From: Catalinimonas alkaloidigena | GTDB taxonomy: Bacteria > Bacteroidota > Bacteroidia > Cytophagales > Flexibacteraceae | Direction of reading: 5' to 3' | DNA: 64,000 nt | Assembly: GCF_900100765.1 (NCBI RefSeq) | Contig: NZ_FNFO01000003.1 | Coordinates: 533,348 to 597,347, forward strand | Shown: positions 1 through 8,500 of the stretch, in pieces | Layout: each line of letters opens with the position of its first letter | How positions within the stretch are numbered: the first letter of the stretch is position 1 | Notes under the pieces: generated by a model | The model's input: only the letters and a program-made list of their open reading frames with translations | Told to the model about the DNA's origin: nothing | Database searches by the model: none | Translations under genes and position numbers: made by a program

Positions 1-718
1 CCGCCGGTCCTCCCCCGATAATCACCACGTCGTAGATTTTATCAGACGCGCGGGCGTTCAAGCCCACTTTTTCCGCCACCTGCACGGGCGATGGCGACGT
101 CAGCACGGAGCCGTCGTCGAAGAAAACCGCTGGGAGTGCTTTGCGCTCCACCTGGCCCAGCTTCAGCAACTCGTCGGCTTCCTGTTCGTTTCGCTCCACA
201 TCGACCCACCGGTACGGGATCAGGTTGCCGGCCAGAAAATCCTTCACGGCGTGCGATTTGGGCGAGTACTGATAGCCCACCACCTTGATCCCCTCAAAAT
301 CGGGGCGGTAGCCCGTTTGCCATTCGTCGAGCAGATCGTCGAGCACCGGATACATCTTCTCTTCCGGCGGGTCCCAGGGTTTCATCAGGTAATAGTCGAG
401 TTGCACGTCGTTGATGCCTTTGATGGCCGCTTCGATGTCCGAATAGGCCGTGAGCAACACGCGCTTGGCCTTGGGAAAAATGTCCCGCGCCTTTTCCAGA
501 AATTCCACGCCCAGCATCTCGGGCATGCGCTGGTCGGACAGAAACAGGGCGATTACTTCGTTTTTCAGCTTGAGCTCGCGCAACGAGTCGAGCGCTTCCT
601 GCACCGAGTTGGTATTTAGAATCCGGTATTTGCTCCGGTACTTCGACCGCAGATCGCGCGTAACAGCGCTCAAGACCTGCTCGTCGTCGTCGATCGCGAA
701 AATAATGGGCTTTTTCAT
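1..718 (-). CDS. Fused response regulator / glutaredoxin-like / thioredoxin-disulfide reductase, 3' end outside window
   Basis: The visible 239 codons begin at an ATG whose ATGA overlaps the stop of the upstream kinase gene, so the two are translationally coupled. Residues 1-125 are a complete receiver: acidic triad IDDDE, phospho-Asp in LFLSDQRMP, Thr in LLTAYSD and Lys in YLMKPWD. Residues of roughly 140-220 resemble a glutaredoxin/thioredoxin-like fold (VVGYQYSPKSH, then LPAVFFDDGSVLTSPS), but the usual CxxC position reads SPKSH and has no cysteine. At the window edge an FAD-binding Rossmann motif starts (VVIIGGGPAG), as in thioredoxin reductases. Fused regulator/thioredoxin reductase proteins are known from annotation, and their biology is poorly defined. 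I infer that phosphorylation by the kinase encoded next to it controls a flavin disulfide reductase, linking redox control to a two-component system. The reductase CxxC lies outside the window and cannot be checked. Confidence 0.9.
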   Translation of the reverse strand, partial: MKKPIIFAIDDDEQVLSAVTRDLRSKYRSKYRILNTNSVQEALDSLRELKLKNEVIALFLSDQRMPEMLGVEFLEKARDIFPKAKRVLLTAYSDIEAAIKGINDVQLDYYLMKPWDPPEEKMYPVLDDLLDEWQTGYRPDFEGIKVVGYQYSPKSHAVKDFLAGNLIPYRWVDVERNEQEADELLKLGQVERKALPAVFFDDGSVLTSPSPVQVAEKVGLNARASDKIYDVVIIGGGPA

Positions 719-2157
719 GCCGTTTTTTCCTTCTCCTGCGAAGGGGTAGAGGTTGAATTCGATTTAGCTGCGACGGGAAAGCACAGTTGAAAGGTAGTCT
801 GGCCGGGGGCTGAAGTGACCTGAATGGAAGCCTGGTGCTGCTTCAAAACGCGTTGCACGATGTCCAGCCCCAGTCCGGTGCCTTCTCCCATCTTTTTTGT
901 GGTGAAGAACGGCTCAAAAATACGACTCTGGATGTCTTCCGGAATACCGGTACCGTTGTCCGTCACTTCCACGCGCACAAACTCACCGGCGGGTTCGGCC
1001 GAGATCTGCAAAACGCCGCCGCGCTCCTCCATCGCATCGACCGCGTTGTCGATCAGGTTCGTCCAGACCTGGTTCAATTCGCCGACGGCCGCGTTCACCT
1101 GGGGCAGGTTTTTGTCTAACTCCGCTTTCAACTGAATGTTTTTGGATTTCAGCTTGTGCTTCATCATCACGAGCGTGCTACGCAGCCCTTCGCGCAGGTC
1201 GATCGGCTCTTTCTCGTTCGTGCGGTCCATGTGCGTGTAACTTTTGATCGAACCCACCAGTTGGGAAATGCGCGCTGAGGCTTCCTGCAACTCGCGGGTG
1301 AGCCGCGTGGTTGCCAGCACGCCTTCCAGCCAGGCCATGACGGCGGGAATCGCTTCCGACGGAAAATCGTCGAGCAGCGCCTCCAGATCGTCGGGCGCCA
1401 GGCCCGCCTGCACGAGCGGCTCGGCCAGGTCGCACCCCGCTTCCACACCGCGCTCTTCCAGCCAGTCGGTCAGTTCGTCTTCGCGGCTCGACCGCTCCAG
1501 CAAGGACAGCGACGCGGGCTCGGTCTCCAGCTTGTGCTTGATCAGCGTACAGATGTTGTGCATCTGGTCGGACGAGAGTGAATAGCGGCCGAGTTGGGCC
1601 ACGTAGTCGGGCAGGTGCAAAATTTTCTTTTCCAGCTCGGCGGCCGTCCGGCGCATGGCCGAGGCCGGGTTGTTCAGCTCGTGCGCCAGACCCGCCGAAA
1701 GTTTGCCGAGGGCCATCATTTTCTCGCGCTGTTGCTGCGTTTTGGTGCCCTCGCGTACCCGGGTTGTCATCACGGCGACCAGCCGCTGCGTCAGTTCCTG
1801 GCTTTTCTGTTCCATCTCCTGAAAATGATCCCGGTGCAGAGCCAGCACCTGAGAAGGAATCAGCGCCTGACCGTCGCCGGTGTAGTTTTTCATCCGGCTG
1901 TAGGGCAGCACGCCCAGAATGGAGCCGCGCTCGTACGTGCCGATAGGCATGGCTTGCCCGCCAATCTTCAGCACCAGGTGAATCTCGCCTTCCAACAGCA
2001 CGAACAGGTCGTCGGCCGGGTCGCCTTCCTGAAACAGGAACTCGCCTTTCGCCAATTCTATCAAGCGCGCTTCTGACAGAAACCACGTCAGAATATCGTC
2101 GGGAAGTTCTTCGAACACCGACACGGCACGCAACGCATCAGGGGTAATTTCAGCCAT
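715..2157 (-). CDS. Cyclic-nucleotide-binding-domain sensor histidine kinase
   Basis: This soluble kinase of 480 residues has no membrane segment. Residues of about 10-125 form a cNMP-binding/CRP-like domain ([20 protein letters not shown]). A DHp helix follows with the phosphoacceptor in [18 protein letters not shown] (His159). The C-terminal HATPase shows the N box ([10 protein letters not shown]), G1 (DNGTGIP), F box (FEPFFTTK) and G2 ([10 protein letters not shown]). The start is placed at the MAEITP methionine; a start 9 bases upstream (MCLM) is also open. The stop overlaps the start of the receiver-thioredoxin reductase gene by four bases, so the two are very probably a cognate pair. 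The ligand cannot be predicted: CRP-like domains may bind cAMP, c-di-GMP, haem or nothing. Confidence 0.92.
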   Translation of the reverse strand: MAEITPDALRAVSVFEELPDDILTWFLSEARLIELAKGEFLFQEGDPADDLFVLLEGEIHLVLKIGGQAMPIGTYERGSILGVLPYSRMKNYTGDGQALIPSQVLALHRDHFQEMEQKSQELTQRLVAVMTTRVREGTKTQQQREKMMALGKLSAGLAHELNNPASAMRRTAAELEKKILHLPDYVAQLGRYSLSSDQMHNICTLIKHKLETEPASLSLLERSSREDELTDWLEERGVEAGCDLAEPLVQAGLAPDDLEALLDDFPSEAIPAVMAWLEGVLATTRLTRELQEASARISQLVGSIKSYTHMDRTNEKEPIDLREGLRSTLVMMKHKLKSKNIQLKAELDKNLPQVNAAVGELNQVWTNLIDNAVDAMEERGGVLQISAEPAGEFVRVEVTDNGTGIPEDIQSRIFEPFFTTKKMGEGTGLGLDIVQRVLKQHQASIQVTSAPGQTTFQLCFPVAAKSNSTSTPSQEKEKTA

Positions 2158-2221
2158 AAGACACAAGGGAAAGGGTGGAAAAGTAAGTTCGCGATTCGCC
2201 CGGAAGCGGCCAAGTACTGTG

Positions 2222-2260
2222 GGGCAGCCCTCGCGTCTGTACGAGAGAGGGGCCCTGCCC
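2222..2260. other. Strong hairpin between divergent signalling genes
   Basis: GGGCAG at 2222-2227 pairs with CTGCCC at 2255-2260, and CCCTC at 2228-2232 pairs with GAGGG at 2247-2251, leaving a three-base bulge and a 14-base loop. The hairpin lies in the 201-bp divergent gap, 65 bases before the kinase start. No T-tract follows on either strand, so a simple terminator is unlikely. It could be a leader structure of the kinase mRNA or an operator. Confidence 0.5.
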
Positions 2261-2358
2261 GTTGACCTTCATCAGGTTTTTGTGTCGTCCTCCGGCGGTC
2301 GGGGTAACGCTCGTTTGCGTACCGCGTACATAGTGAGGAAGCTTAAACCCACAAAACC

Positions 2359-2754
2359 ATGGATATTTTTTTAACTGTTGACCACCCAATGCTGCTCGGC
2401 GGCCTGATTAGCCGCGTGGCTATGGCCGAAGGGCTCAAAGTGGTGGGCTCGGCCTCCACCGCCGAAGGTACGCTCGAATGGCTGCAGAAACATCCGGTCG
2501 ACCTGATCGTCATCGACGATAAAGTACCCGACCAGGAGTACCACCAGTTTCTGAAAGCCGCACAACGCCTTTGTCCGCACGTCAAGCTTCTGCTGATGGG
2601 GCAGGAAAAAGACCCGCTCGAAGTGGAAAAACTTCTGGCGCAAGGGTTGAGTGGCTACATGCTCCGGCAAGATGCCCACGACCGTCTGGTAGCGGCCATT
2701 TACGCCATCGGTCAGGGCGAACGTTACCTGAGCCCGCAACTGCAGTCCCGCTAG
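2359..2754 (+). CDS. Stand-alone degenerate receiver protein of NarL/LuxR type, no HTH
   Basis: The 131 residues align well with the receiver of NarL-type regulators (TVDHPMLLGGLISR at the start, SGYMLRQD and GQGERYLSPQL at the end), and the protein stops where the linker to the LuxR-type HTH would begin. The likely phospho-Asp is kept (LIVIDDKVP). Other key positions are altered: the N-terminal acidic pair reads VD instead of DD, the conserved Thr/Ser position falls in LLLMGQE, and the conserved Lys is Arg in YMLRQD. It may be poorly phosphorylatable and act as a phospho-independent adaptor or decoy for the kinase encoded divergently 200 bp away; that partnership is inference. It converges on the MFS gene with one base between the stop codons. 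Confidence 0.85.
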   Translation: MDIFLTVDHPMLLGGLISRVAMAEGLKVVGSASTAEGTLEWLQKHPVDLIVIDDKVPDQEYHQFLKAAQRLCPHVKLLLMGQEKDPLEVEKLLAQGLSGYMLRQDAHDRLVAAIYAIGQGERYLSPQLQSR

Positions 2755-2755
2755 G

Positions 2756-4036
2756 TTACGCCTGGTCGGAGACCGACGCCACGACCGCTCCTGATTCGGG
2801 CTCGCCGGTGGCTGCTATGCCTGCCGTTTCGGGACGGACTTCGTGATCCACTACGCGAAGCTGCCGCCCGGCAAAAATGGCCACCACAGTACAGGCCACC
2901 GCTAAGTAGCCCACCCAGTTGTAATGCGCCAGCGTGCCGTCGGCCCGTTCGACCACAATTACCCCCGCGATAAACGAAGAGAACCCGGCCGCTAGCTGTT
3001 GTACTGCCGAGTTGATGCTCATGAAGCTGCCCCGGTTCTGCGGCCGTACCGTGGAGGTAATCATCGACATGGCCGGAATCATGCGGCCGCCGCCACAGAC
3101 GAAAAAGAAGGTCGTGACGATCAGCACAGGCACGATGCTCATGGCAGGCATGTTGGTGATGAGCAGGAGCGGCAGCAGGTTCAAAAACATGAAGATCGTG
3201 AAGATCCGCTTTTGCCCGTAGCGATCCGCCCACCGCCCGATGACGGGCGACGTAAAGATGGTCAGCGCCCCGCCACACAGGTAAATGTAGGTCAGTTGCT
3301 GTTCCGTAAACCCGACGTTGCTCACCATGTAGGGCGAGATAAACGGGATGACGGTAAACTGCCCCAACATCAGCAACACCATAAACAACAGTGCCCGCAG
3401 CTGATTCGGGTTCTCCAAAACAAGCGAGAGGGCTTCCATCGGATGCGCCTTCGGGGCCGAGGCGTCCCGCAAATGCCCGCGCAACGTGGGTACGTAGAAG
3501 ACGATTCCCGCCGTCATCACTATGCCGAACCCTCCCAGGAAAAAGAACGGAGCATGCCACGTGAACAAGGTCGCCAGGTACAACCCAAACGGCACCCCGA
3601 AGACCGACGCCGCCGAGAAGGCCATCATCACGATGCTCATCGCGCTGGCCCGCCGCTCGACCGGAAACGCATCGCCGACAATGGCCAGCACCAAGGCCCC
3701 CAGCACGCCGCCGAACGCACCGGTCAGGCAGCGCGTCACCAACAGCAGCTCGTACGAAGGGGCCAGCGCACACAAAACCGTTCCGACCGTGAACCCGATG
3801 TTGAGCCACAGCAACGCCGCTTTCCGGTCGAACCGATCGAGGAAGAACGCCCCGGCAAAGCCGCAGATCCCCGCCGAGAACGTATAGGAAGACACCACAA
3901 GGCTGAACTGCCGCGGGTCGATGTCGAAGAGGCGCATCAATTGCGGCCCCAGCGGCATCATGATCATAAAATCGACAATATGGGTAAACTGGACGGCCGC
4001 AAGCACCGCCAGCAGAAAGTATTCTTTTCTGGTCAT
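2756..4036 (-). CDS. MFS transporter
   Basis: This is a 426-residue integral membrane protein with about 12 hydrophobic segments. The loop between TM2 and TM3 carries the MFS signature in the form FFLDRFDRKAALL, and a second copy in the middle reads IGRWADRYGQKRIF. The family exports or imports small molecules by proton-driven antiport or symport; it resembles the drug or arabinose efflux (YdhP/AraJ-like) branch. The substrate cannot be predicted. It is a single gene, convergent with the receiver gene downstream and divergent from the ABC operon. The overlapping long frames on both strands here are GC-driven shadows, since only this frame is continuously hydrophobic. Confidence 0.9.
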   Translation of the reverse strand: MTRKEYFLLAVLAAVQFTHIVDFMIMMPLGPQLMRLFDIDPRQFSLVVSSYTFSAGICGFAGAFFLDRFDRKAALLWLNIGFTVGTVLCALAPSYELLLVTRCLTGAFGGVLGALVLAIVGDAFPVERRASAMSIVMMAFSAASVFGVPFGLYLATLFTWHAPFFFLGGFGIVMTAGIVFYVPTLRGHLRDASAPKAHPMEALSLVLENPNQLRALLFMVLLMLGQFTVIPFISPYMVSNVGFTEQQLTYIYLCGGALTIFTSPVIGRWADRYGQKRIFTIFMFLNLLPLLLITNMPAMSIVPVLIVTTFFFVCGGGRMIPAMSMITSTVRPQNRGSFMSINSAVQQLAAGFSSFIAGVIVVERADGTLAHYNWVGYLAVACTVVAIFAGRQLRVVDHEVRPETAGIAATGEPESGAVVASVSDQA

Positions 4037-4277
4037 AGCAAGAGGGAAGTAGGAGTAAAGCGATGTATACGGGTGGGGCTATACAAAAGTAGAAGAAAGC
4101 CTGCACTTTCCTGCTTCCAGCACCGCGCACCGCCCCCGGCATCGTTTCCGTTCATCCTATAGGAATACCTCCAATCCCACAAATTGTTCGACCACGGACA
4201 ATCCGCGCTTGGTCATCCGGCCCGATTTCTTTTCTTTGGATCGTTCTGCCTTTTGATTGACACTCATAAACTACCGT

Positions 4278-5162
4278 ATGGAATTACGCATACAACACCT
4301 CTCCAAGACCTATCCGAATGGCGTCCAGGCGCTGAAAGACGTCACGCTCACCATTCCGCAGGGGATGTTCGGCCTGCTGGGGCCCAACGGTGCGGGCAAG
4401 TCGTCGCTGATGCGCACGTTGGCCACCTTGCAGGAAGCCGACACCGGTTCGGTCACAATGGGCGACATCGACGTGCTGCACGACAAAGACGCCGTGCGGC
4501 GCGTGCTGGGCTACCTGCCGCAGGAGTTCGGCGTTTACCCCAAAGTGACCGCCGAAACGATGCTCGACCACATCGCTACGCTCAAGGGCCTCACGCAGCG
4601 CAAAGAGCGCAAGGAAATTGTGGACGCTTTGCTGCAAAAGGTGAACCTCTGGGACGCCCGCCGCAAGAACCTCGGCACCTACTCGGGCGGGATGAAACAG
4701 CGCTTCGGCATCGCACAGGCGCTGCTGGGCAACCCCAGGCTCATCATTGTCGATGAACCCACCGCCGGGCTGGACCCCGCCGAACGCAACCGCTTCCACA
4801 ACCTGCTCAGCGAAATCGGGGAAAACACGATCGTGATTCTGTCGACTCACATCGTGGAGGACGTCAGTAACCTCTGCCGCGACATGGCGATCATCTGCCT
4901 GGGCGAAGTGCTGCTGACCGGCAACCCCGCCGAGCTGGTCGCCTCGTTCCAGGGCCAGATCTGGCAAAAGGCGGTCGACCGCAGCGAAGTGCCCCAGTAC
5001 CGCGAACGCTACCGCGTCATTTCCACGCGCATGTTCGCCGGCAAAACGGTGCTCCACGTGCAAAGTGACGTGCCACCCGAAGGCTTCGACCCCGTCCAGG
5101 CCGACCTGGAGGACGTCTACTTCGCCACCATCGCCCAGAAGATGGATGTGGTGACGGTTTGA
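4278..5162 (+). CDS. ABC transporter ATP-binding protein (ABC-2 type)
   Basis: This 294-residue ATPase shows Walker A GPNGAGKSS, the Q loop (LPQEFGVYP), signature YSGGMKQR, Walker B with D-loop (LIIVDEPTAGLDP) and the switch His (STHIVED), all in the first 200 residues. The C-terminal 80 residues form the extra domain typical of ABC-2 exporters. The start is placed at MELRIQHLSK; a start 21 bases upstream is open but adds residues foreign to the family. Its natural partner is the permease/M1 peptidase gene downstream, from which it is separated by about 360 bases holding a truncated four-helix-bundle ORF. It should energise that permease at the inner membrane. The substrate is unknown. Confidence 0.93.
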   Translation: MELRIQHLSKTYPNGVQALKDVTLTIPQGMFGLLGPNGAGKSSLMRTLATLQEADTGSVTMGDIDVLHDKDAVRRVLGYLPQEFGVYPKVTAETMLDHIATLKGLTQRKERKEIVDALLQKVNLWDARRKNLGTYSGGMKQRFGIAQALLGNPRLIIVDEPTAGLDPAERNRFHNLLSEIGENTIVILSTHIVEDVSNLCRDMAIICLGEVLLTGNPAELVASFQGQIWQKAVDRSEVPQYRERYRVISTRMFAGKTVLHVQSDVPPEGFDPVQADLEDVYFATIAQKMDVVTV

Positions 5163-5177
5163 GGGAGCGAAGCTCCC

Positions 5178-5193
5178 GCAGAGGGCAGAGCGC
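5178..5193 (+). repeat. Left arm of inverted repeat bounding the four-helix ORF
   Basis: GCAGAGGGCAGAGCGC matches the reverse complement of 5487-5502 at 14 of 16 positions. The arm follows a perfect GGGAGC-GAA-GCTCCC hairpin (5163-5177) that begins directly after the ABC stop codon; GGGAGC also recurs, inverted, at 5508-5513 beyond the right arm. Confidence 0.6.
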
Positions 5194-5249
5194 GAAGAGC
5201 AGAAAAGCTTTATCGTTTTGCGGAACAACTCCGTGGCTCCGCCCTTAGC

Positions 5250-5477
5250 GTGACGAACAACATCACGGAAGGGTCCGGCTCTACTTCGTCCAAAGAATTT
5301 ATCCACTTCCTCAACATCGCACGCCGCTCGGTCTTCGAAAACGCCAACGTCCTCATCATGATGCAACAGCGCCAGTTGCTCGCCGAAGAACAGGCCAACC
5401 AATTACTCGACGAACTAGATATGCTCTGTCGTAAGCTCACCAATTTTCAGAAATCACTTCAGAAACGAGAGGGTTAG
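5250..5477 (+). CDS. N-terminally truncated four-helix-bundle (S23/IVP-like) protein, probable remnant
   Basis: The frame is open from 5163, but its first usable start is a GTG, giving 75 residues. The sequence resembles the four-helix-bundle family first seen as the 23S rRNA intervening-sequence protein: TNNITEGSGSTSSKEFIHF matches the SIPANIAEG..KEFLRFLNIA hallmark, followed by helices 3 and 4 ending in LTNFQKSLQK. Family members usually have about 115-125 residues; here the first helix (around 35-40 residues, normally starting near LKVWQKA) is missing and replaced by repeat-derived sequence. It sits between two genes that belong together and is bounded by imperfect inverted repeats, suggesting that it arrived as a unit and later decayed. 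Whether it is still translated is unclear. The family's function is unknown. Confidence 0.6.
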   Translation: MTNNITEGSGSTSSKEFIHFLNIARRSVFENANVLIMMQQRQLLAEEQANQLLDELDMLCRKLTNFQKSLQKREG

Positions 5478-5486
5478 TGTCTCTAT

Positions 5487-5502
5487 GCACTCTGCCCTCC
5501 GC
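5487..5502 (-). repeat. Right arm of inverted repeat bounding the four-helix ORF
   Basis: GCACTCTGCCCTCCGC is the inverted partner of 5178-5193 with 14 of 16 matches. Beyond it, GCTCCC at 5508-5513 mirrors GGGAGC at 5163-5168. Together the arms bracket the ORF almost exactly, from its first possible codon to its stop. Confidence 0.6.
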
Positions 5503-5521
5503 TCTATGCTCCCACACGACT

Positions 5522-8500
5522 ATGCTCAGCGAAATCTTCTTATTTGAATTAAAATACCGGGCCAAACGGCCGGCGACGTACCTGTACTTCTTCATCTTCC
5601 TGCTGCTGTCGTTTCTGGCGACGGCGACGGACAACGTGCGAATCGGCATCAGTTCGGAGAAGGTGCTGAAGAATGCGCCCGTGTTTATTTACAACTTCAC
5701 CATCATCCTGAGTGTGTTCGGGGCGCTGGTGTCGTCGGCGGTGATGGGCGTCCCGACCTACCGTGACTTGGAGCACGGCACCGACCGCTACTTCTTCGCA
5801 CTGCCGATCAAAAAGAGCGCGTACCTGGGCGGGCGTTTTCTGGGTTCGTTCGTGACGCTGGTGTTCATTATGCTGGGCATTTATGTCGGGATTCTGCTGG
5901 GGGCGGCCGTAGCGCCGCTGTTCGGGTGGGTCGACGCTGACAAGTTCGGGCCGTTTCACGTGGTGCACTACCTGCAACCGATGCTGCTGTTTCTGCTGCC
6001 CAACCTGTTTTTCCTGGGAGCGGTGTTTTTCTCGGCCGTGACGCTGTCGCGCAACATCATGGCGGCCTACGCGGGCGGCATCGTGCTGCTGGTGGGGTAC
6101 CTCATCGCCGACTCGCTGATCAGCGACCTGGACAACGTGACGCTCTCGGCGCTGCTCGATCCGTTCGGGCTGAACGCTTACACCGACGTGAGCAAGTACT
6201 GGTCCATCGCTGAACAAAATAATAGCCTGGTGCCGTTGGCGGGGCTGGTGCTGTGGAACCGGCTGATCTGGGTAGGCGTGGGCGTCGTGCTGCTGGCGAT
6301 CACCTTTACGCGGTTCAGCTTCCAGGACTTTCTGCTGGGACGCACGAAGCGCAAGAAGAAGGGACGCAAGGCCAAGACGGCCGACGCGACACAAGCGCCC
6401 GTTTCGCTGGAAAGTCTACCCCGCGTCACGCCCGACTACTCGTTCGGAGTGCATTTCCGGCAGATGTTCCGGCTGGCGGGGATGGAGTTCCGCAGCGCGA
6501 CCAAAGACGTATATTTCATCGTCATCCTGCTGGCGGGCGTGCTGTTCATGTTCCTCGACGCTTGGTTCGGCAACACGCTGTACGGCACGCCTTCGCTGCC
6601 CACCACATCGACGATGATCGAGTTGAAAGAGGGCAGCTTCTTTTTCTTCGTGATGATCCTGATCATCTTTTACACAGGCGAGCTGGTCCACCGCGACCGC
6701 AGTTTGAAGTTCGCGCAGATCTCCGACACGTTCCCCGTTCCCAACTGGCTGGTCTACGGCTCTAAGTACCTGGCCCTGGCCTACATCTGCGTGCTGCTGG
6801 TCACCACCATCATGGTCGTTGGCATTCTCTTCCAGACCATCAAAGGGTATTTTCACTACGAACTGGACGTCTACTTCATCGACCTGTTCGTGCTGACGCT
6901 CCCGTTTTACCTCGTCATCGTCGGGCTGGCGTTCTTTGTCCACATCCTGGTCAACAACAAGTTCGTCGGGCACTTCGCGGTGATCGCCATCTGGGTGACG
7001 GTGCTGGGCTTCCGCATCGCCGAATTCCGGCACAACCTTTACCTTTTCGGGGGGCGGCCGGGTTATCTGTATTCGGAGATGAACGGGTTTGGGCACTTCT
7101 TTGCGCCGCTGCTTTCGTTCAATGCCTACTGGCTGCTGCTGGCGGGCGTCATGCTGCTGATCGGCAACGTGATGTGGTTTCGGGGCGTGGAAGAGAACTT
7201 CAAAAACCGCTTCCAGATAGCGCAACAGCGGTTCGATCGGCCCATTGCGCTGACGCTGGTGCTGCTGCTGGTCGGCTTCGTGGCGATGGGCGCGTGGATC
7301 TTCTACAACACCAACGTACAGAACGAGTACCGGACCATCGACGAAGGCAAGCAGATCGCGGCTGATTACGAAAAGCAGTACAAGCAGTATGAGGACGTGC
7401 CGCAACCAAAAATCACCGACGTGTATCTGGAAGTCGATCTGTTTCCGGCCGAACGCCGAGCCGACGTGCGTGGCCGTTTCCGACTGAAAAACAAGACCAA
7501 TCAGACCATCGACTCGCTGCACGTACAGGTCGGGAAAGAATACGGACTTTCGAACTTTCGCATCGGCGGCGCAGCGCCGGAAACGCTGCTCGACGACCCA
7601 CGCCTTACGTACGCCATCTACCGCCTGCCCCGTCCGCTCGCGCCGGGTGACACGACCACGATGCAGTTCACCATGCAGGCCCAAAACCGGGGCTTTACCA
7701 ACGAAGGCTACAACCGCGAGTTGATTTACAACGGAACGTTTTTCGACACCAGCGTACTGCCTTCGTTTGGGTACAGCGAAGACCGGGAAATGAGTTCGGA
7801 CGACGACCGGGAGGAGTACGACCTGCCCGAGAAAGACCAGCGCGCGCCCGAAATCGACGATCCGGTTGCCCGGAACAACTCGTTCGTGGGCGACGATGCC
7901 GACTACGTGAACTTCGAGGCGGTGCTCAGTACGGCGCCCGACCAGATCGCCATCGCACCCGGCTACCTGCAACGCGAGTGGGAAGCCGACGGCCGGAAAT
8001 ATTACCATTACCAATCGGAAGCGCCCGGTTTCTATTACTTCTCAATTGTGTCGGCACGTTACGAAGTGGTGCGCGATACGTGGACTAGTCCCGACGGGAA
8101 AACCGTCAACCTGGAAATTTATCACCATCCCGGTCACGAACGGAACCTTGACCGCGTGATGGACGGGATGAAACGGTCGCTGGCCTACTATTCCAAAAAT
8201 TTCGGGCCGTATCAGCACCGCCAGTTGCGCATCCTGGAGTTCCCGCGCTATTCCACCTTCGCGCAGTCGTTTGCCAACACCGTCCCGTTCTCGGAGGCGT
8301 TCGGGTGGCAGGCCGATTTTTCCGACCCGGAAGACACCGACTACATGTTCTACGTCACGGCCCACGAAGTGGCGCACCAGTGGTGGGGCCATCAGGTGAT
8401 GCCGCGGGCGACGAAGGGTGCCTCGACCGTGTCGGAAACGATGTCGCAATACTCAGCGCTGATGGTGATGAAAGAGAAGTACGGCGAGGCGCAGATGCAG

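Noticed and set aside
2221-2300. Possible riboswitch in the divergent gap
   Set aside because: The hairpin lacks the conserved core of TPP, cobalamin, SAM or similar classes, and the flanking genes do not fit.
2999-4162. 387-codon open frame opposite the MFS gene
   Set aside because: It is a GC-driven shadow: highly charged, His/Arg-rich composition with no motif, lying over a clear membrane transporter.
6416-8014. 532-codon frame opposite the permease/M1 gene
   Set aside because: It has no domain, an aberrant His/Val/Asp-rich composition, and overlaps a gene with complete motifs.
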